46,116 nucleotides of DNA from a virus. Every line of letters starts with the position of its first letter. Within the stretch, counting starts at the first letter, position 1. This document shows, one piece after another, positions 34,820-42,188 of this stretch. The DNA lies in the IMG/VR virus record IMGVR_UViG_3300010354_000150, positions 1 to 46,116 of that record, one strand, 5' to 3'. The translations under genes were made by a program, and so were the position numbers. Under the pieces are notes generated by a model that saw nothing but the letters and a program-made list of their open reading frames with translations, was not told the DNA's origin and ran no database searches.

Positions 34820-37800
34820 ATGAAAAAAATTGAATTAAGTGGCGGCCTTATCGACTTAGCAATTAATGATTTGCTAAACAAATATAAAGGATCCGCACCA
34901 ACCTATTCTAGTCATTTATATTTTATGAAAGGCACAAAGCCCGGAGATATTGATCCTAATATGAATCCGGCAACATATAGAGCCAGTGACAGACTAGTTC
35001 ATTGGACCGGTGATCAAGTTGAAATTGATATCCGAACAGTTAGCACTACTGGTGCTTATGCAGATCGTTCAGGTGTAGTAACATGGTTCCATTGGTTTTA
35101 TATTAACAACAGCGGCCAAGTTGAACGCCAAATGATAGGAACTGTGGGTGATATTGGATCAGATATAGTATTATCTAACACCAATATTGTAGCCGATTAT
35201 GAATATAGCATTCAAAGTTTAAGCTTTGATTTAAACAGAGTACACGAGTATTTGTCAGTGCCTGTTGCCCCAACGCCAGCACCTACACCTGCGCCTACAC
35301 CTGCGCCTACACCAGCACCAACTGGCGCTCCTACACCTGCGCCTACTCCAGCACCAACTGGCGCTCCTACCCCTGCACCTACCCCTGCTCCAACTGGCGC
35401 TCCTACTCCTGCACCTACTCCAGCACCTACTCCAGCACCAACTCCAGCACCAACTCTTGCACCGTGCCCGCCTGAAGGCACTCCTGCTACATCACTCATC
35501 ACAACTGTATTTGACGGTGATGGCAACTGTTTCATTAAAACAACTCCTCGAACATACACGGGTTTACGGGACCCGCAAGGAAATTGCTATTTAAGTCTAG
35601 GAACACCTACATACGAGCCGTGCCCAGTAGCACCAACACCTGCTCCTACACCTGCTCCTACACCTGCTCCTACACCTGCTCCTACACCTGCTCCTACACC
35701 TGCTCCTACACCTGCCCCGACCGAAGCGCCCACACCAGCGCCTACACCAGCGCCCACACCTGCTCCAACTCCTTATCCCGAAACATGCCCAGAGGCTGGA
35801 ACATTGTTTATTGGACCTAGCGGCCAGAGTAGAGTTTGCTTAGAGATTACATTTGATGCCGGCACCGGCAAATGCTATCAAAGTTGTTTCCAGTCGTTCT
35901 ATACAGGTAATAAGATCGAGGCCGGCCCGGGTGTTGACCCAGAAGATGTTGGACAGTGCGAGCTTGTAAACGGCCCGTCGACTACTGAAGAAGTTCCATG
36001 TCCGCCGACACCAGCGCCAACTCCTGCTCCAACTCCTGCTCCAACTCCTGCTCCAACTCCTGCTCCAACTCCTGCTCCAACTCCTGCTCCAACACCAGCA
36101 CCGACTGCCGCGCCATGTCCAGCTGCTGGAACTTTATTTGGCGGCCCAGCATGCGTGATAGTTGTGGATTCGCAAAGCGGCTTATGCACTCAAAGATGTC
36201 AGCAGTATGTGTATACAGGATTTAAGGACGAAGACGGTGAATGCGACATTGCAGTCAATCCTGCACTTACAACTAACTCTCCGGCTCCGTGCCCGTGTCC
36301 TCCGGCCGGAACTAATTATAACGGAAATGGGGAATCGTGGTGGGAGCCTGCTCCTAACGGCGAAAAAATGATTTGTAGTGGTATAGTGAGAACTCGTGAA
36401 GATGGCAGTTGTTATGTAGTATGCGATCAATACGAATATACCGGAGTAACAGATGCCGAAGGAAATTGTTTATATGTGCCAACTAATGAGGTAACAAAAA
36501 CTGTTCCATGTCCACCGACACCTGCGCCAACACCTGCGCCAACACCGGCTCCGACACCTGCGCCAACTGCCGCTCCGTGTCCGCCGGCCGGCACCTTACA
36601 TGTTGGCCCTAGTGGTAAAACTAGAAATTGTTTAGAAATTCAATTTGATGCAGGAACTGGCAAGTGCTATCAAACTTGTTCGCAGTCCTTCTATACAGGT
36701 AATGTCATTCAGGCAGGTCCGGGTGTTGACCCAGAAGATGTTGGAGAATGCGAACTCGTTGCCGGCCCGTCGACTACTGAAGAAGTTCCGTGCCCAACCC
36801 CTGCTCCGACTGCTGAACCGCCAACACCTGCTCCAACACCTGCGCCGACACCAGCTCCTACTGAAGAGCCATGTCCACCAGCTGGAACATTATTCACAAC
36901 CACAACAACACCCAGCCCTGAGTATCCGGATGGAATTGTTAGAAAAGAATGTGTTGGTGTACCAATAACTGCCGATGGATTTTGTTATATACCTTGTGTA
37001 GAAAAGCGTTATACTGGGTCCCGCAATTCCGAAGGAGTATGTACCACTTATAATGTACCCATTGATGATGTTAAGGTAGTAGATTGTCCGCCAACACCTG
37101 CACCAACACCTGCACCAACACCTGCACCGACAGAATCATTCTGTCCACCGGCTGGCACACCTTATGTAGGCACAGGCGGCGGTTGGGAAACTGATCCTGG
37201 ATCAGGCGATATTGTATTCTGTCAAACTCAAGTAATTGTTGATACAGATGGCACTTGTTATAGATCTTGCACTCGTTATCAATACACCGGTATTATAAAT
37301 GAAATTCAAGGTACATGCGAAACAGAGCCATATGGAGCCGAAGTAAGAATTCCAGCATCATGTCCGCCAACACCTGCTCCGACACCAGCTCCAACGCCAG
37401 CTCCGACGCCAGCTCCGACACCAGCTCCAACGCCAGCACCTACTGAAGAGCCATGCCCATCATATGGAACTTTATTCGTAACCCCTGGAGGATCAAGAAT
37501 CTGCGGAGAAACCAACTTTGATGTTGGCACAGGTAAGTGCTATCAAGATTGTTTCCAATATTTCTATACCGGCTCTCGGGATCCAAACGGAGATTGCGGC
37601 ATTTATGCAGGACCTAGCACACCTCTCGATACACCTTGCCCACCAACACCTGCACCAACACCTGCACCAACACCTGCGCCAACTGAGTCGCCATGCCCGC
37701 CGCCCGGCACTGTATTTAATGTCACTACTACTACAATCAACTATCAAGATGGAACATGTGTAGATCAAGTAACTACGGTACTATACACCGGTGACTATGC

Positions 37801-38218
37801 CGACGGCGAATGTACTACATATGACGAGTATGACGAAACAACATATAATTGTGCACCAACTACATCAACACCTGCTCCGACACCAGAGCCAACACCTGCT
37901 CCAACACCAGAGCCAACACCTCAACCAACACCGCCAACTCAACCAACACCTCAACCAACTCCTGAGCCAACACCAGAGCCAACAGCGCCAACTCAACCAA
38001 CACCGCCAACTCAACCAACACCTCAACCAACTCCTGAGCCAACACCAGAGCCAACACCACCGTGGGCTCCTCCTGGTCCTCCAACACCGCCGACACCGCC
38101 AACACCGCCGACACCGCCAACACCGCCGTCGGGTCCTCCGACACCGCCGACACCGCCAACACCTCCACCGGTACCCCCATGGGCGCCGTATTCCCCATCT
38201 ACTGAAGGTGGTGGCTAA
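34820..38218 (+). CDS. Modular Cys-rich / Pro-Ala-Pro-Thr repeat virion protein (putative adhesin)
   Basis: 1132 aa. Residues 1-148 form a globular domain that probably attaches to the tail ([31 protein letters not shown]). Nine Cys-rich modules of about 50-75 residues follow from residue 216, each opening C-P-x-x-G-T and closing P-C-P. Seven have six Cys with consensus GTGKCYQxCxQxxYTG...GxC. The first and last have four. Modules are joined by (PAPT)n linkers of 3-13 units; modules 3 and 4 are joined directly. The tail from ~1014 is [10 protein letters not shown] repeats ending EGGG. Modules 2 and 5 are near-identical. Disulfide-knotted beads on stiff Pro-rich rods fit a receptor-binding or decoration role. 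No known family is recognised. Confidence 0.75.
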   Translation: MKKIELSGGLIDLAINDLLNKYKGSAPTYSSHLYFMKGTKPGDIDPNMNPATYRASDRLVHWTGDQVEIDIRTVSTTGAYADRSGVVTWFHWFYINNSGQVERQMIGTVGDIGSDIVLSNTNIVADYEYSIQSLSFDLNRVHEYLSVPVAPTPAPTPAPTPAPTPAPTGAPTPAPTPAPTGAPTPAPTPAPTGAPTPAPTPAPTPAPTPAPTLAPCPPEGTPATSLITTVFDGDGNCFIKTTPRTYTGLRDPQGNCYLSLGTPTYEPCPVAPTPAPTPAPTPAPTPAPTPAPTPAPTPAPTEAPTPAPTPAPTPAPTPYPETCPEAGTLFIGPSGQSRVCLEITFDAGTGKCYQSCFQSFYTGNKIEAGPGVDPEDVGQCELVNGPSTTEEVPCPPTPAPTPAPTPAPTPAPTPAPTPAPTPAPTPAPTAAPCPAAGTLFGGPACVIVVDSQSGLCTQRCQQYVYTGFKDEDGECDIAVNPALTTNSPAPCPCPPAGTNYNGNGESWWEPAPNGEKMICSGIVRTREDGSCYVVCDQYEYTGVTDAEGNCLYVPTNEVTKTVPCPPTPAPTPAPTPAPTPAPTAAPCPPAGTLHVGPSGKTRNCLEIQFDAGTGKCYQTCSQSFYTGNVIQAGPGVDPEDVGECELVAGPSTTEEVPCPTPAPTAEPPTPAPTPAPTPAPTEEPCPPAGTLFTTTTTPSPEYPDGIVRKECVGVPITADGFCYIPCVEKRYTGSRNSEGVCTTYNVPIDDVKVVDCPPTPAPTPAPTPAPTESFCPPAGTPYVGTGGGWETDPGSGDIVFCQTQVIVDTDGTCYRSCTRYQYTGIINEIQGTCETEPYGAEVRIPASCPPTPAPTPAPTPAPTPAPTPAPTPAPTEEPCPSYGTLFVTPGGSRICGETNFDVGTGKCYQDCFQYFYTGSRDPNGDCGIYAGPSTPLDTPCPPTPAPTPAPTPAPTESPCPPPGTVFNVTTTTINYQDGTCVDQVTTVLYTGDYADGECTTYDEYDETTYNCAPTTSTPAPTPEPTPAPTPEPTPQPTPPTQPTPQPTPEPTPEPTAPTQPTPPTQPTPQPTPEPTPEPTPPWAPPGPPTPPTPPTPPTPPTPPSGPPTPPTPPTPPPVPPWAPYSPSTEGGG
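35641..35712 (+). repeat. Six identical tandem copies of a 12-bp unit
   Basis: TGCTCCTACACC is repeated six times without a mismatch, encoding part of the (PAPT)n linker before module 2. Use of one synonymous spelling throughout indicates recent expansion by slippage or unequal exchange. Confidence 0.95.
35786..36003 (+). repeat. Duplicated Cys module, copy 1 (module 2)
   Basis: This module matches that at 36578-36792 over its whole length, with long identical DNA tracts such as GTTGACCCAGAAGATGTTGG and CCGTCGACTACTGAAGAAGT. The pair looks like a recent duplication or gene-conversion event. Confidence 0.85.
36020..36091 (+). repeat. Six identical tandem copies of a different 12-bp unit
   Basis: ACTCCTGCTCCA is repeated six times exactly, encoding the (PAPT)n linker before module 3. 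The peptide is the same as in the 35641-35712 array but the codons differ, so each array expanded on its own. Confidence 0.95.
36578..36792 (+). repeat. Duplicated Cys module, copy 2 (module 5)
   Basis: Partner of 35786-36003. Differences are concentrated at the start ([12 protein letters not shown] versus [12 protein letters not shown]) and at a few third positions. Confidence 0.85.
38082..38127 (+). repeat. 9-bp tandem repeat encoding (Pro-Thr-Pro)n
   Basis: About five units of ACACCGCC(A/G) encode PTPPTPP in the C-terminal tail of the modular protein. A second short array follows the PPSGPP interruption. Confidence 0.85.
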
Positions 38219-38238
38219 CACAACCGTGATTTTAAGAG

Positions 38239-38246
38239 CATAAATA
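38239..38246 (+). promoter_or_regulatory. T4-type late promoter, 5 nt before start codon
   Basis: CATAAATA, one base from TATAAATA, then 5 nt and ATG at 38252. No Shine-Dalgarno is present, so a leaderless transcript is expected. Confidence 0.6.
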
Positions 38247-38251
38247 TTAAA

Positions 38252-38812
38252 ATGAAATCATTCGCCAACATTCAAGTTCAGGGTTATATTAAAATTATCG
38301 ATCAGGGAACCGGTGCGGTAATTCATCAGGGAGAAAATGCCATTAATCCTGAAACTGTAAGCATGTCTGTAGCTAATATGCTAGCCGGAAATAACGGAAA
38401 ATATATCTACGAAATGCATTTTGGTAACGGCGGAATAGTTGATGGCACAACTCTTAAAGATGTCGAGGAAAATTTAGTTTTGGGCACAGTTGCTGAACTC
38501 TATAATCCGATTTATTTTAAAGTAATTGATGCTAACGATGAAATAAACAACGCATCTCCTACACGCAACTTTGTAGCAGTAGAACATCTAGATGGATTAC
38601 CCTATACTGATGTTATTATAACTTGTACGCTAGAAGAAACTGATCCCGAAAATTCCAGCGGAGATATTACATTTAACGAAATCGGCCTTAAAAGTCGCGG
38701 CGAAGATGGTGTTAATTCGGGGTATTTGCTAACACATTATGTCAGTGAAAATATATACAAATCGTCTACAAGATCGATTCAAGTGATATATACACTGCGA
38801 ATAAGGTTGTAA
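38252..38812 (+). CDS. Probable tail/baseplate structural protein
   Basis: A 186-aa protein: QVQGYIKIIDQGTGAVIHQG, MLAGNNGKYIYEMHFGNGG, then ITFNEIGLKSRGEDG and LLTHYVSENIYKSSTRSIQV ending YTLRIRL. The pattern LGNGG...FNEIGLxSxG...LLTHxxFxPxxKxxxRxIxIxYTLRI is common in fibre-associated proteins of marine T4-like phages. It sits between the modular adhesin and a fibre-like protein. A gp8-type or fibre-hinge role is possible but not shown. Confidence 0.6.
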   Translation: MKSFANIQVQGYIKIIDQGTGAVIHQGENAINPETVSMSVANMLAGNNGKYIYEMHFGNGGIVDGTTLKDVEENLVLGTVAELYNPIYFKVIDANDEINNASPTRNFVAVEHLDGLPYTDVIITCTLEETDPENSSGDITFNEIGLKSRGEDGVNSGYLLTHYVSENIYKSSTRSIQVIYTLRIRL

Positions 38813-38818
38813 ATTACA

Positions 38819-38826
38819 CTAAATAA
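38819..38826 (+). promoter_or_regulatory. Candidate late promoter
   Basis: CTAAATAA resembles TATAAATA at six of eight positions and lies 21 nt before the ATG at 38848, with AAAGGA at 38833-38838 as Shine-Dalgarno. Confidence 0.35.
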
Positions 38827-38847
38827 TTAAACAAAGGAATTTTAAAA

Positions 38848-39756
38848 ATGGCCTACGATGTCACAAAAACTAATGGCGATCGACTAACAATTGTCGCTGA
38901 TAGAACGGTAGATACAACAAGTCCTATTAAATTAATAGGAAAAAATTATTCCGGTTACGGCGAAATTATGGCCGAGAACCTAGTAGCGTTGCTGGAAAAT
39001 TTTAGCAATACAGCAGCCCCAACAAATCCAGTAGAAGGACAACTTTGGTGGAATACAGCAGATCAAATTTTAAATGTTCGTGCTAGCTCTAGCTGGATTG
39101 GAATTGGCGGCAAAACTGGCATAGAAGTAGCTAGAATTAAAGATACTGCTGGCAATTTCCACAATGCTATTAAGTTCAACGCTGTTAATAATGCAGTAAG
39201 CCCTGTACAGATCTGCGTTGCTATTATCAGCAGTGACAATCAATATGTACCGCACAATGACACTGGCTTGGCATCGGCTTTTCCTACTATCGGCCGAGGC
39301 ATTAACTTAAATAGATCCGGTTCAAATCCTTATGATGACTACAAGTTACGCGGCCGCGCTATCGAAGCTGAGTTCGCTGACATGGCTGAAATTTATCGCA
39401 GCGATGTAGAATTAGTTCCTGGTAATTTAGTTATCCTTGGCGGTGACCGCGAAATAACAAAAACAAGCTGCGCCTTTGATGATCAGGTATTTGGTGTAAT
39501 TAGTACTGCTCCTGGTTTCTTGTTAAATGCCAAAGAAAAGATGTCTGAATTAGCATATCCTGTTGCTCTTAAAGGTCGTGTTCCTTGCTTAGTTAAAGGA
39601 TCGATTCGTCAAGGTCAACGAATTGTTGCTAGTGATATTCCTGGTGTTGGTATGGCTGCTGACAAGTATGATCCATTTGCTATCATTGGTCGAGCAATTA
39701 CCGGCAAAGCAGAAAGCGATGTTGGATATGTCGAAGTAGCGGTAGGTATAAAATAA
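38848..39756 (+). CDS. Tail fibre-like structural protein
   Basis: 302 aa. The N-terminal half has LIGKNYSGYGEIMAENLVAL, ALLENFSNTAAPTNPVEGQL and WWNTADQILNVRAS, the conserved attachment region of many marine T4-like fibre proteins (GYGExxAxNxxxLLENFA...PxxPxxGQLWW). The C-terminal half (FADMAEIYRSDVELVPGNLV, VFGVISTAPGFLLN, ALKGRVPCLVKGSIRQGQRI) resembles the chaperone-like or autoproteolytic peptidase-G2-type tail found on fibres. I cannot confirm cleavage residues. It is followed after 1 nt by the 604-aa protein. Confidence 0.65.
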   Translation: MAYDVTKTNGDRLTIVADRTVDTTSPIKLIGKNYSGYGEIMAENLVALLENFSNTAAPTNPVEGQLWWNTADQILNVRASSSWIGIGGKTGIEVARIKDTAGNFHNAIKFNAVNNAVSPVQICVAIISSDNQYVPHNDTGLASAFPTIGRGINLNRSGSNPYDDYKLRGRAIEAEFADMAEIYRSDVELVPGNLVILGGDREITKTSCAFDDQVFGVISTAPGFLLNAKEKMSELAYPVALKGRVPCLVKGSIRQGQRIVASDIPGVGMAADKYDPFAIIGRAITGKAESDVGYVEVAVGIK

Positions 39757-39757
39757 T

Positions 39758-41572
39758 ATGACTGTGACCAGTGGCACAAAAATAACTGCGGCCGAATATA
39801 ACGCATTGGCTATCGCTGTTAATAAAGTTTTTTGTGATAATTATGCAACAACTATTCCTTCATCTAGTTCTGTTAACAGAGCTTACGGATGGGGACAAGA
39901 ACCTGTTGCGGTAACTAATTTATCTGCTGGAGATTTAGCATCTGGCGAAAAAATTACTGCCGCTGATTGGAATGAATTAATTGATCGTATTAAATTAGGT
40001 GCTACACATGTTGGATTATCTTCGGCGTTGACTCGTGTGTCTGCCGGTGATCGTATCACTGCTAATTTGCAGAATACACTTGAAACTACATTAGCTAATA
40101 TCGAATCTATTAAAAATACCGCTCCTTCCGGACAAATTACAACAACTGTGTTAACGCCAACTAGCCATTCATCAGGGTTTACTACTAGTTTAGTTTTTAG
40201 AAGCACAATATCATTTGACAGTTACAAGAAAGCTCGTTATTTCTTTAACAGCGGAAGTTCAATTAGGTTTGCATTAGCCAAATCTGGTGGTGGGGCAGAA
40301 GATTCTGCGTGGCAATTAGTTTATGATTCATTAAGCGCCATGACTCTATCGTTAGGAGATTTTACTGCAGGTGGATCGGCTACAGTTCAAGGCAAAGGAT
40401 TTGAAGATTTAACCTTTGTTGATCAGAATCTGGCCAGTATTATTTCTGGAGCAAAGACAATCAATGTTACCGGAAAAATTACTAATAGCAGCGATACAAT
40501 GGTATCGGATTCTGCTCAAGCAGTAAAAATTATTATTACATTTAGCATCAGCCAAAGCACAGCAACTGCCAGCACAGGAACTCACACCTTGACCGCATCT
40601 AGTAATAAAGCTGCGAACATTTCTGCTGCTAGCGGAAGTGTAATTAGTTTTGCAATCGTAGGACCGACTTATACGGCAGCAGTACAATCTTATAATAATT
40701 CTGTAAGTCCAAGTCCAAGTCCAACTCCGCCAAGTCCAACTCCAGGTCCAACACCTGCTCCTACTTTCTCTGTGCCTACACTAGAAATTGTTAACCCGTC
40801 TGATGCTACATTGTCTTTCGTTATGCCTGCTGCTACATGGAGCAGCACTAAAACAGTTACATTAAGAAATGTAGGCAGTTCTACTCTAACTATTTCTAAC
40901 ATCGCAATTTCCGAAAATAATGTGACAGCTCAGGGCGAATGGGGCTGGGTTACTTCACCTACATTCCCTAAGAGTGTTGCTCCGGGAGACACGGCTTCAT
41001 TTACAATTCGATATCAAGGCCCTTCAGAAGGCAATTTTACAAATAGTATAACAATATCTTCTAATGACCCAACTGGAAGTAAAACTATATTTGTATATCA
41101 AACCATTACGGCTAGCACATTCGGAATCGCACCGAATACTACTAGTGTAAACGAAGGTGACACCATTACTTGGACAGCAACAACTTCAGGCGTAGCCGAT
41201 GGCACAGTATTGTATTGGTCTATTGGCGGCGATGGCATAAACAATCCAGTTTCTTACGATGATTTTGTTCCGCCTTTCCCTCTAAGTGCGATTGCCGGAT
41301 CAGTTACAATAACAGGCAATACTGGAACAATTTCTTTAACATTAGCAACTGATACTGGCTATGATGGTGATCCAGAATCCATGATTCTGCGTTTGCATTC
41401 AGGATCATCATCTGGTCCTGTGTTAGCTACATCTGCAACAGTTTATGTTAACGACACAGCTACAGCATCTCCGACTCCTGCACCTACAGCACCATCTTCG
41501 CCAACTCCAGCGCCAACCACTGGTCCAGGACCTGGTTTACCGCCAGGCCCGGGCGAAACTGAAGAGCCATAA
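39758..41572 (+). CDS. Virion surface protein with Ig-like domains and Pro/Thr linkers
   Basis: 604 aa. The N-terminal 115 residues hold three copies of a short motif: GTKITAAEYNAL, GEKITAADWNEL and GDRITANLQNTL. A beta-rich structural part follows (YFFNSGSSIRFALAKSGGGA). A linker SPSPSPTPPSPTPGPTPAPT near 311-332 leads to an Ig-like/HYDIN-type domain (TVTLRNVGSSTLTISNIAIS; GNFTNSITISSNDPTGS) and a second Calx-beta-like domain (SVNEGDTITWTATTSG). The C-terminus is another Pro/Thr-rich tail ending GPGETEEP. The PAPT linkers and EEP ends are shared with the modular Cys-rich protein. A long, jointed surface fibre or decoration is the best guess. Confidence 0.6.
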   Translation: MTVTSGTKITAAEYNALAIAVNKVFCDNYATTIPSSSSVNRAYGWGQEPVAVTNLSAGDLASGEKITAADWNELIDRIKLGATHVGLSSALTRVSAGDRITANLQNTLETTLANIESIKNTAPSGQITTTVLTPTSHSSGFTTSLVFRSTISFDSYKKARYFFNSGSSIRFALAKSGGGAEDSAWQLVYDSLSAMTLSLGDFTAGGSATVQGKGFEDLTFVDQNLASIISGAKTINVTGKITNSSDTMVSDSAQAVKIIITFSISQSTATASTGTHTLTASSNKAANISAASGSVISFAIVGPTYTAAVQSYNNSVSPSPSPTPPSPTPGPTPAPTFSVPTLEIVNPSDATLSFVMPAATWSSTKTVTLRNVGSSTLTISNIAISENNVTAQGEWGWVTSPTFPKSVAPGDTASFTIRYQGPSEGNFTNSITISSNDPTGSKTIFVYQTITASTFGIAPNTTSVNEGDTITWTATTSGVADGTVLYWSIGGDGINNPVSYDDFVPPFPLSAIAGSVTITGNTGTISLTLATDTGYDGDPESMILRLHSGSSSGPVLATSATVYVNDTATASPTPAPTAPSSPTPAPTTGPGPGLPPGPGETEEP

Positions 41573-41578
41573 TTTTTT

Positions 41579-41586
41579 AATAAATC
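41579..41586 (+). promoter_or_regulatory. Candidate late promoter before the nucleotidyltransferase-like gene
   Basis: AATAAATC, two bases from TATAAATA, ends 3 nt before the ATG at 41590. No Shine-Dalgarno is seen. Motif and position are the only support. Confidence 0.35.
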
Positions 41587-41589
41587 ATT

Positions 41590-42156
41590 ATGATTCGCAG
41601 ACATATCGGCAGGGTCAGTGTCGTCGGTAAACCGATTCTGCCAATTACTATTCCCTTGATAAAAGGCTTTCTCGCCGAGAATATTCCCATAATCGAATCA
41701 TATAATTACGCTGCATGGGTTGGCGGCAGTTGTGCTTATGATCTAGCCAGTGCCAACGATTTAGATTTGTATCTAACCGGAGAAATTGGGGACATTACTA
41801 AACTAGAAGACCTGCTTCATATATTATATCAAAGTGTTTTTGAAAATTATGGCTTTATGCTGGATGTTCGTTGGTGTTCAGGCCTTGAAAGTGTTGTAGA
41901 TTGGAACGGTCCTATTCCTGCCGATATCAAATTTATACAAATACAGCAAGGAGGATATACCGACGATGAAAACAATATACATAGATCCTTTTGCATAGAA
42001 CCTAATGTAAACATTAAAAAAATTAGTAACTGGCTAGTTCAAGGCACATGGGACCATGACAAGTTTCAATTGAAGTCAAAAGCAATAAATTATTGGAACA
42101 CCCATAAAAATTTTCCAAAACTAGCTGCTAGAGAATTTCTTAAATCACTAGGCTAA
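41590..42156 (+). CDS. Nucleotidyltransferase-fold-like protein
   Basis: A 188-aa protein. AAWVGGSCAYDLASANDLDL at residues 41-60 has the layout of the pol-beta nucleotidyltransferase signature: GGS followed after about ten residues by D-x-D (Asp57, Asp59). The rest has a helical segment (LEDLLHILYQSVFENYGFML) and a C-terminal helical domain (KSKAINYWNTHKNFPKLAAR). Such folds transfer nucleotides to RNA, protein or small molecules. The substrate is unknown, and the third acidic residue is not certain (perhaps Asp near 94). It lies 32 nt upstream of the radical SAM gene and may act in the same cassette. Confidence 0.5.
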   Translation: MIRRHIGRVSVVGKPILPITIPLIKGFLAENIPIIESYNYAAWVGGSCAYDLASANDLDLYLTGEIGDITKLEDLLHILYQSVFENYGFMLDVRWCSGLESVVDWNGPIPADIKFIQIQQGGYTDDENNIHRSFCIEPNVNIKKISNWLVQGTWDHDKFQLKSKAINYWNTHKNFPKLAAREFLKSLG

Positions 42157-42160
42157 ATAT
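42153..42160 (+). promoter_or_regulatory. Candidate late promoter for radical SAM/glycosyltransferase block
   Basis: CTAAATAT overlaps the upstream stop codon and lies 28 nt before the GTG start. It is the same variant as on the minus strand at 2170-2177. Confidence 0.35.
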
Positions 42161-42188
42161 TAACAACCCAGTTAATGAAAGGCCTTAA

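Noticed and set aside
35630-37690. CRISPR-like repeat appearance
   Set aside because: The repeats are 12-bp coding units in one reading frame with no unique spacers of regular length.
35212-38221. Long antisense and alternate-frame ORFs rich in Gly-Val-Ala or Leu-His-Gln
   Set aside because: They are shadows of the (PAPT)n codon repeats, which rarely produce stops in other frames.
40690-40902. Minus-strand Gly-Val-rich frame
   Set aside because: Antisense of the Pro/Ser/Thr linker in the 604-aa protein.
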